From Planctomycetota bacterium (GTDB taxonomy: Bacteria; Planctomycetota; PUPC01; JACPCR01), in contig JASLXP010001134.1 of NCBI GenBank assembly GCA_030740295.1, positions 1-7,839 on the forward strand: a stretch of 7,839 nt of DNA. The letters run 5' to 3'. Under the pieces are notes generated by a model that saw only the letters and a list, made by a program, of their open reading frames with translations, did not search any database and had not been told where the DNA came from. Both the position numbers and the translations under genes were made by a program. Positions within the stretch are counted from its first letter, which is position 1, and each line of letters starts with the position of its first letter. Below, in pieces: positions 1-5,118 of this stretch.

Positions 1-1284
1 TACAAAGGCCTCGAAACCGGCATGTGGACTTACTGCAAAGCACTGCGGCCCACGCATGACGTCAAGTTGCTGGGCAAGCACGGCGATCACCTGACCGGCC
101 ATCACAGCGTGATGAACCGGGTGGCCGATATGCTCGAGCCCCTCAATACGGCCTTTCGTCCGGTGATGAACGACGATGGTGCGCAGGACATCAAAGTCGC
201 CCCCAATCGGGAACGCCGTTGTCACGCCCGGGATTGGAACATGTTCGACCAGGCCGCGGAATTTCTGCGCCAGAAAGCTGACACCGCAAACAGTGATGAA
301 TCGGGAGAGCAACAGCCCTTCTTCCTTTGTCTGAACCCCGGCCTGGTTCATGCGGCGTTTCACACCAACGAGTACTGGCTCGAAAAAATCCCCGAAGAGC
401 TGGTAGATGTGCCACCGCTCGATGAAACGAACCACCCCGCCAACGAGTATCAGAAGAAGGCGAAAGGCTGGCGCAACGGGTTTGACGGAGAAACCGTTCG
501 GCTGGTGCGAAGAATTTACTTCGCCATGTGTGCCGAAGCGGATGACATGATCGGAGAGCTTCTGACAGTTCTGGACGAATGCGGTCTCACCGAAAACACC
601 ACCGTGATTTTCTCAAGCGACCACGGCGAACTGGCGATGGAGCACCAGCAGTACTACAAAATGAGCCACTTTGATGGCTCCGCCCGGGTAGCCTGGATCA
701 TGGCCGGCCCCGGCATCAAGGAAGGACAGGTCATTGAAACGCCCGTCTCGCTGATCGACATGGCGCCTACCATCTGCGAACTGGGTCAGATGCCGCAACG
801 CCCCAATTTCTCCGGCGAATCACTCATGCCCCTCGCACGTGGCGAAACGGATCAGAGCCGCGGCTGGGCGTTATCGATGTACTCCGGCGTAACGAGCAAC
901 ACCATTTCCCACATGCTGCGTGAAGGCGACTACAAACTGATTGTTTACGAAGGCTATCCCTCACGCCTCTTCAATTTGGCCAACGATCCCCAGGAACTCA
1001 AAGACCTTGCCGAGTCCGATTCCGACCGAGTGCAAAAGATGGAAGCCTTGCTCGCGACAGTCGTTGACCGCGAAGAGACCTGGCGCATCTGGGAGGAGTA
1101 CCGCCGGCAACAGTTCGCCCAGTTCCAGCGCCAGGCCAAACGTGGTCTGTACTGGGACAACTCCTACAGCCTCCGCGACAACCCCTCCTCAGATTATCAC
1201 GCCCTCATGAACAACACCTTCACCGGCTGGGATGAGGAAGACGAAGCCCGCGTCAACGAATGGCTCAAACAGGGAGGCCCGTAG
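1..1284 (+). CDS. Arylsulfatase K-like sulfatase, C-terminal part (5' end outside window)
   Basis: The frame is open from base 1 and ends at TAG 1282-1284, giving 427 visible residues. The true start lies upstream, so the CxPSR formylglycine motif and the first metal-binding aspartates are not seen. Visible sulfatase features are an Asp-His pair in FSSDHGE (codons at 619 and 622), a downstream lysine (658) and histidines near 349 and 361 in the region that usually contacts sulfate. Several segments match my memory of human arylsulfatase K (a glucuronate-2-sulfatase): GHHSVMNRV, FHTNEYWLEK, YFAMCAEADDM, and SDHGELAMEHQQYYKMS. That places it in the ARSK-like branch of the S1 sulfatases, more specifically than a generic arylsulfatase. 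The inferred role is hydrolysis of a sulfate ester on a polysaccharide, possibly a 2-sulfated uronate. Location cannot be told without the N-terminus. After the sulfatase fold comes a charged, aromatic tail (about codons 1070-1280). The family call is very secure; substrate is inference. Confidence 0.95.
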   Translation, partial: YKGLETGMWTYCKALRPTHDVKLLGKHGDHLTGHHSVMNRVADMLEPLNTAFRPVMNDDGAQDIKVAPNRERRCHARDWNMFDQAAEFLRQKADTANSDESGEQQPFFLCLNPGLVHAAFHTNEYWLEKIPEELVDVPPLDETNHPANEYQKKAKGWRNGFDGETVRLVRRIYFAMCAEADDMIGELLTVLDECGLTENTTVIFSSDHGELAMEHQQYYKMSHFDGSARVAWIMAGPGIKEGQVIETPVSLIDMAPTICELGQMPQRPNFSGESLMPLARGETDQSRGWALSMYSGVTSNTISHMLREGDYKLIVYEGYPSRLFNLANDPQELKDLAESDSDRVQKMEALLATVVDREETWRIWEEYRRQQFAQFQRQAKRGLYWDNSYSLRDNPSSDYHALMNNTFTGWDEEDEARVNEWLKQGGP

Positions 1285-1311
1285 CGGCGAGCTGCCTGCG
1301 GTCCGGTCTTA

Positions 1312-1391
1312 CTTTTCATCTTGCTTTTCATCTCTACTTTTTCTCTTCCGCTTTTTCATCTTTGCTTTTCATCTCTACTTACTTCCGCTTT
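1312..1391 (+). repeat. Pyrimidine-rich imperfect direct repeat, two copies
   Basis: The 19-base string TTGCTTTTCATCTCTACTT occurs exactly at 1321-1339 and again at 1362-1380, a 41-base offset. The similarity extends to the left: 1312-1320 matches 1351-1360 apart from one extra T, and another T is inserted at 1361. To the right, CTTCCGCTTT recurs at 1345-1354 and 1382-1391 (offset 37). So a unit of about 40 bp is present twice with small indels, which suggests local duplication of a low-complexity block. There is no open frame with gene-like content here. Confidence 0.85.
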
Positions 1392-1392
1392 G

Positions 1393-1442
1393 CTCGCCTC
1401 TTTCCTGTTATCAGCTGATGGCCGGCAAAAGGAAAAGGTGAG
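1393..1442. repeat. Nested hairpin inside the sulfatase-sulfatase gap
   Basis: CTCGCCTCTTTCCT (1393-1406) can pair with AGGAAAAGGTGAG (1430-1442), giving a 13-pair stem with one bulged base and one G-U wobble. The 23-base loop contains two perfect palindromes, ATCAGCTGAT (1410-1419) and GCCGGC (1421-1426). No T-run follows on the + strand, so it is not a standard intrinsic terminator. It forms the tip of the larger inverted repeat. Confidence 0.5.
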
Positions 1443-1514
1443 ACAAGAACCGAAGATTAAAAGGCGGAAGCAGAAAAGTGAGGATCAGAAGCAAGATTAA
1501 AGGGAACACCACCC

Positions 1515-3110
1515 ATGACCACACCCACCAAACCAAACATCGTCTTTTTCTTCGTCGACGACATGGGCTATGGCGATGCCTCTTGTCTGAATCCGAATGG
1601 GAAGATTAAGACTGTCAACCTCGACCGCCTGGCCGCCGAGGGGATGATCTTCACCGATGCCCACTCCAGTTCGGCCGTCTGTTCGCCCTCGCGCTACAGT
1701 GTCCTGACCGGACGCTACAACTGGCGTTCGACCTTGCAGCGAGGGATCGTTGGGCTCTACGGTGACCCGCTTATTGCCGAGGATCGGCTGACCGTGCCGG
1801 GCTTTCTGAAACAGCACGGCTACCACACAGGTTGCATCGGCAAGTGGCATCTGGGGCAGGGCTGGGATTTCGAGACCAACAAGGATGACTACCATCCAAA
1901 CACCAACTACGACCATGCTCGTACCGAAGCAGATGCCGACCTCGAAGCCACTCCCGAGCAACAGGAGCAATGGCAGGACGCGTTTTCAAAACCCACTACG
2001 GGCGGGCCGACCACCCGTGGATTCGATTACTATTTCGGTGTCGACGTCCCAAACTGGCCACCCTACTGCTTCATCGAGAATGACTGCCCTGTAGGCACTC
2101 CCTCCGAGTTTCTTCCTTCGCGCCTGGTCGGCGACAATCTGGCGAGCATGTCCGGGCCGGCCATGCCTTATTGGAATTTCGAGCAACTGCTCCCGACGTG
2201 GGCAAAGAAGGCTGACCAATACATCGGCGCACGTGCGACCGCGGCCGAACCGTTCTTCCTCTACCTCCCGATGACCTCGCCTCACACGCCGTTATCGGTC
2301 AACAAACCGTGGATCGGCAAGAGCGGGCTGAACAACCTGTACGCTGACCTGGTGTTGGAGACCGACGATGTGTTCGGCCGCGTGCTCGCCTCACTTGAGG
2401 CCCACGGCGTCGCCAACAACACGCTGGTGATCTTTGCCAGCGACAACGGCTGCGCCCATTACATCGGAGCTTCAGAAGACGGTCGTGGAAACGGCGAGAA
2501 AGCAATGGAACCGCAGGGCCACTTCCCCAGCGGCCCCTACCGTGGATACAAATCCGACGCGTGGGACGGCGGCCACCGCATCCCGTGCATCGCCCGCTGG
2601 CCTGGTGTCATACAGGCCGGAAGCAAGTGCGACCAACTCGTATGCCTCTCAGACCTGATGGCCACCTGCGCAGAAATCCTCGGTGAAGATTTGCCGGACA
2701 ATGCCGGCGAAGACAGCGTGAGCATGTTGGCGCTGTTCCGTGAGGCCGGCGAATTCGAGCGCAACACAGTCGTTCATCACTCCATTCAGGGCAAGTTCGC
2801 CATCCGCGACGGACGGTGGAAGCTCGTGCTCTGTCCGGGCTCCGGCGGCTGGACACATCCCGACGCTAACGCGGCAAAGGAAGGTCTGCCCCTCGTGCAG
2901 CTTTACGATATGCAATCCGATCCTGGAGAGACCAACAATCTGCACGCCGAGCACGCCGACAAAGTCAAAGAACTGCTCGCGACATTAAAGACTTACATCG
3001 CCGACGGTCGCAGCACCCCCGGCGAGCCACAAGAAAACGACGCTACCATTGACATCTGGAAGCTCGATACTATGCCCGACCTCGACCCCAACGTGCTCGA
3101 TGACTATTGA
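1515..3110 (+). CDS. Sulfatase, arylsulfatase A/GALNS-like, without signal peptide
   Basis: A complete 531-residue type I sulfatase. It hydrolyses a sulfate ester using a formylglycine made from Cys56 by a formylglycine-generating enzyme. Motifs in order: metal-binding Asp15-Asp16 in FVDDMGYGD, the signature CSPSRYSVLTGRY from Cys56, GKWHLG with Lys110 and His112, SPHTP with His257, ASDNG with Asp310-Asn311, and Lys346 followed by WDGGHRIP, where Asp stands in for the usual Glu. All residues expected of an active enzyme are present and the length is normal for the family. The start is forced: TGA at 1479-1481 is in frame and no start codon lies between it and ATG 1515. The protein therefore begins MTTPTKPNIVFFFVDD, directly at the first beta strand, with no export signal. 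It may act in the cytoplasm on imported oligosaccharides (inference). The substrate is not predictable from sequence. It lies 230 bp after an ARSK-like sulfatase on the same strand. Confidence 0.96.
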   Translation: MTTPTKPNIVFFFVDDMGYGDASCLNPNGKIKTVNLDRLAAEGMIFTDAHSSSAVCSPSRYSVLTGRYNWRSTLQRGIVGLYGDPLIAEDRLTVPGFLKQHGYHTGCIGKWHLGQGWDFETNKDDYHPNTNYDHARTEADADLEATPEQQEQWQDAFSKPTTGGPTTRGFDYYFGVDVPNWPPYCFIENDCPVGTPSEFLPSRLVGDNLASMSGPAMPYWNFEQLLPTWAKKADQYIGARATAAEPFFLYLPMTSPHTPLSVNKPWIGKSGLNNLYADLVLETDDVFGRVLASLEAHGVANNTLVIFASDNGCAHYIGASEDGRGNGEKAMEPQGHFPSGPYRGYKSDAWDGGHRIPCIARWPGVIQAGSKCDQLVCLSDLMATCAEILGEDLPDNAGEDSVSMLALFREAGEFERNTVVHHSIQGKFAIRDGRWKLVLCPGSGGWTHPDANAAKEGLPLVQLYDMQSDPGETNNLHAEHADKVKELLATLKTYIADGRSTPGEPQENDATIDIWKLDTMPDLDPNVLDDY

Positions 3111-3215
3111 TGATTGCAGACGCTGTCGTATCGAGCGGTGTCCAGGTGTTGACATGGCATTGCGGCCGCCTGTCGGCGACTCCAAGAATCGCTTTGCCCT
3201 TGTATGGCGGGATGA

Positions 3216-3244
3216 CTTCGTTAACCTGCGTGGCCGGGTACAAT
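3216..3244 (+). promoter_or_regulatory. Weak candidate promoter before the DUF1080 gene
   Basis: TACAAT at 3239-3244 fits a sigma-70-type -10 box and sits 40 bases before the ATG at 3285. The best -35 candidate, TTCGTT at 3217-3222 with a 16-base spacer, is poor. A separate perfect TTGACA at 3149-3154 has no matching -10 at the right distance. The 174 bp gap (3111-3284) makes an independent promoter plausible, but the motif evidence is slim. Confidence 0.3.
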
Positions 3245-3271
3245 CCATTTCACTTCCGACCGCAGTATTCC

Positions 3272-3276
3272 AGGAG
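3272..3276 (+). promoter_or_regulatory. Ribosome binding site of the DUF1080 gene
   Basis: AGGAG lies 8 bases before ATG 3285 and supports that start, which also gives a clean signal peptide. Confidence 0.75.
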
Positions 3277-3284
3277 TTTGCACG

Positions 3285-3974
3285 ATGAAGCAGAAGTATT
3301 GGGGACTTTCTTTGAGCGCGCTTTTTACCGTAGCCGCGCTGGGCTCGGCAGAGACCATCGAGCCCTTCAATGGCAAAGATCTTTCCGGCTGGAAAGCCAA
3401 AGGCCCTGCGGCTCGAAACGCCTGGAAGGTGGGCAAGGCCGTCATGGATCCGAAGAATCGGCGAAATCTCCTGGTCGAGGAAGGCGGAACGGATCTGGTC
3501 AATTCGAAAGGACACGGACTGGACTTCTATACCGTGCAGAAGTTCGGCGATTGCCGGATCGAGCTCGATGTAATGGTTCCCAAAGGGTCCAATTCCGGGA
3601 TCTACGTCATGGGCGAGTATGAGGTCCAAGTGCTCGACAGCTTCGGTCGCAAGAAACTGGGCATGGGCGACATGGGCGCCATCTACAGCGCGGCCGCGCC
3701 GAAGGTAAACGCGACCAAGCCGCCGGGCCAATGGCAGACCTACTTGATCGAGTTCCGCGCCCCGCGTTTCGATGACGCTGGCAAGAAGACGGAGAACGCA
3801 AAGTTTCTGAAGGTGGTGCTGAATGGGACTGTGCTGCACGAGAACATTGAGATGAAAGGCAAGACACCTGGAGGCGTCAGAGGCAGGGAAAGCGCCACTG
3901 GACCCATCATGTTCCAGGGCAACCACGGCCCCGTTGCCTATCGAAACATCCGAATAACCCCGACGGCAAAATGA
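3285..3974 (+). CDS. Secreted DUF1080 (3-keto-disaccharide hydrolase-type) protein
   Basis: A complete 229-residue protein. Residues 1-22 form a Sec signal peptide (MKQK, then a hydrophobic core, ending near GSA-E), so it is exported to the periplasm or surface. No lipobox cysteine is visible. The rest is one DUF1080 domain (Pfam PF06439, a concanavalin-like beta sandwich). Diagnostic stretches are FNGKDLSGWK (28-37), FGDCRIELDVMVPKGSNSGIY (87-107), the EYEVQVLDS strand (111-119), the PPGQW turn leading to YLIEFRAPRF, and the closing GPIMFQGNHGPVAYRNIRI near the C-terminus. Members of this family have been linked to hydrolysis of 3-keto-glycosides, in which a sugar is first oxidised at C3 by a Gfo/Idh/MocA-type dehydrogenase. 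No such dehydrogenase is in this window. The domain call is secure; catalytic activity and substrate are inferred. The neighbouring sulfatase and esterases suggest a role in glycan use. Confidence 0.93.
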   Translation: MKQKYWGLSLSALFTVAALGSAETIEPFNGKDLSGWKAKGPAARNAWKVGKAVMDPKNRRNLLVEEGGTDLVNSKGHGLDFYTVQKFGDCRIELDVMVPKGSNSGIYVMGEYEVQVLDSFGRKKLGMGDMGAIYSAAAPKVNATKPPGQWQTYLIEFRAPRFDDAGKKTENAKFLKVVLNGTVLHENIEMKGKTPGGVRGRESATGPIMFQGNHGPVAYRNIRITPTAK

Positions 3975-4050
3975 GACGCCGAAATCATACTTGAACGCTG
4001 AATATAAACTCTTCTTTCAAGATTCAGCTTTGCAGACCATCAGCAACATC

Positions 4051-4057
4051 GAGGAGG
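4051..4057 (+). promoter_or_regulatory. Strong ribosome binding site of the SGNH hydrolase gene
   Basis: GAGGAGG, a near-perfect Shine-Dalgarno sequence, ends 10 bases before ATG 4068. It is the strongest translation signal in the window. Confidence 0.8.
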
Positions 4058-4067
4058 AAATAAGAGA

Positions 4068-4937
4068 ATGCTACACGTCTTCAGTCTGACACTTTTGTTC
4101 GGGAGCTCGTTTTCATTTTCGCTTCACGCGGAGGACGCTGCCCAAAGCGAGACCCTCATCAAGAGCGGTCAGAAGATTGCTTTTCTTGGGGACTCCATCA
4201 CCCAGGCTGGTGCTGGCCACGCCGGCTACTGCCGGCTGGTTCTCGACGGACTGAAGAGGGAAGGCATCAAGGCAACCGGTATCTTTGCCGGGATTTCCGG
4301 TCACAAATCGAACCAGATGCTGGCGCGCCTGGAGAAAGACGTCCTCAACAAGAAGCCCGACTGGATGACCCTGAGCTGTGGCGTCAATGATGTCTGGCAC
4401 GGCAAGCGAGGCGTCAAACTGCCCGACTACAAGAAGAACATCACCGCCATCGTCGACCAGGCTCAAAAAGCGGGCATCAAGGTCATGTTCCTGACCGCAA
4501 CCATGATCAAGGAGGATCAGAAGAACAGTCTCAACCAGCAGCTCCTGCCCTACAATGCGTTTCTGAGGGAACTGGCCAAAGAGAAGGGTTGCCTGATTGC
4601 CGACCTCAATGCTGAGATGCAGGAAGCACTTAAAGCATTTCCGGCGGACGCGAAGAAGGGAAAACAACTGACGACCGACGGCGTCCACATGAATCCCCTC
4701 GGCAACATCATGATGGCCAAGGGCATCCTCAAGTCGTTCGGCGTGCCGGCCGCAAAGCTCTCCGCACACGAGAAGGAATGGAAGAAGATTCCAGGCGCCG
4801 TTCGGATCCGTCTTCAGCTCACGCTGTCACAGAACGAGTACGAACAGATGCAGGCGAAATACTCAAAGCCGCCTCATGAAGTCGTGAAACAGTGGCTCGA
4901 AGAAAAGAAGAAGGAGCTGCTGAAGAGTGGTGAGTGA
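4068..4937 (+). CDS. Secreted SGNH/GDSL-type hydrolase
   Basis: A complete 289-residue protein with a signal peptide (about 1-21, ending SLHA before EDAAQ), hence exported. All four SGNH blocks are visible: block I FLGDSITQ with nucleophile Ser43, block II GISGHKS with Gly78, block III CGVNDVW with Asn107, and block V DGVHMNPLG with Asp204 and His207. This gives a complete catalytic set for a serine esterase. Relatives in this group include carbohydrate O-deacetylases and rhamnogalacturonan acetylesterase-type enzymes, so removal of acetyl or other acyl groups from a glycan is the likely job; the exact ester is not predictable. Beyond the core (about residue 226 onward) is a roughly 60-residue helical, highly charged tail ending in EEKKKELLKSGE, longer than the minimal fold needs. 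A good Shine-Dalgarno sequence fixes the start. It follows the DUF1080 gene by 93 bp and precedes a SASA-type esterase gene, so two different esterase folds lie side by side. Confidence 0.94.
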   Translation: MLHVFSLTLLFGSSFSFSLHAEDAAQSETLIKSGQKIAFLGDSITQAGAGHAGYCRLVLDGLKREGIKATGIFAGISGHKSNQMLARLEKDVLNKKPDWMTLSCGVNDVWHGKRGVKLPDYKKNITAIVDQAQKAGIKVMFLTATMIKEDQKNSLNQQLLPYNAFLRELAKEKGCLIADLNAEMQEALKAFPADAKKGKQLTTDGVHMNPLGNIMMAKGILKSFGVPAAKLSAHEKEWKKIPGAVRIRLQLTLSQNEYEQMQAKYSKPPHEVVKQWLEEKKKELLKSGE

Positions 4938-5118
4938 ATAGGAGGCCACCGTAGAGCTTCCGTGGCTGAAGGATGTGGTTGGGGAAATGGGCGCGCCCCG
5001 AACCCACGTCGCAATCAGACACCAAAGTTGACGCATGAGAACACCTGCTCGTGCGGGCGAGTTGGTTACCAGCCGATAATCTCTGTTTACCAGAAATTTG
5101 TTGACCCGATAGACAGGA

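Larger units (their letters stand above)
1312..1503. repeat. Long imperfect inverted repeat, pyrimidine arm 1312-1360, purine arm 1455-1503
   Basis: The left arm pairs with the right arm in one continuous register (paired positions sum to 2815). In 1337-1360 against 1455-1478, 19 of 24 positions are complementary. In 1316-1328 against 1487-1499, 11 of 13 are. The intervening 8 bases pair poorly, although several mismatches would be G-U in RNA. The central 94 bases contain the second direct-repeat copy and a nested hairpin. No target-site duplication flanks the arms, and no transposase is present. It may be a non-autonomous repeat element, an mRNA structure or a cruciform; the sequence alone does not decide. 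Confidence 0.65.
1285..1514. other. Intergenic gap with strand-biased low-complexity repeats
   Basis: This 230 bp gap separates the two sulfatase genes. Its left half (about 1306-1409) is almost entirely C and T on the + strand. Its right half (about 1427-1504) is almost entirely A and G. The two halves are partly complementary and are described in the repeat entries. I see no convincing promoter or tRNA. The ribosome binding site for the next gene is at best a weak AAGGGA around 1500-1505, inside the purine arm, so folding of this structure in the transcript could affect translation of the second sulfatase (inference). Confidence 0.8.

Noticed and set aside
1232..1441. Small + strand frame overlapping the end of the first sulfatase, with a hydrophobic stretch
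   Set aside because: The hydrophobic residues (Phe, Leu, Ser) come from translating the pyrimidine-rich repeat. The start lies inside the sulfatase gene in another frame and no ribosome site precedes it.
1312..1503. CRISPR array or insertion sequence in the sulfatase-sulfatase gap
   Set aside because: Only two imperfect direct copies exist without unique spacers, and there is neither a transposase frame nor a flanking target-site duplication.
3149..3154. Perfect TTGACA as a -35 box
   Set aside because: No acceptable -10 hexamer occurs 15-19 bases downstream, where the sequence is GC-rich.
3110..3622. + strand frame whose ATG overlaps the sulfatase stop (TGATG), suggesting translational coupling
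   Set aside because: Most of it overlaps the well-supported DUF1080 gene in another frame, the peptide looks like no protein family, and there is no ribosome site.
2985..3926. 313-codon minus-strand open frame
   Set aside because: It lies antisense to the sulfatase end and the whole DUF1080 gene. The predicted peptide has no domain features and its openness follows from codon bias of the genes opposite.
3997..4028. GCTGAAT / ATTCAGC inverted repeat after the DUF1080 gene as a terminator
   Set aside because: Seven pairs with an 18-base AT-rich loop and no T-tract afterwards; it could be chance.
4944..4967. Hairpin just after the SGNH hydrolase stop (GCCAC / GTGGC) as a terminator
   Set aside because: The stem has only about 5-6 pairs with a mismatch, and no T-run follows.
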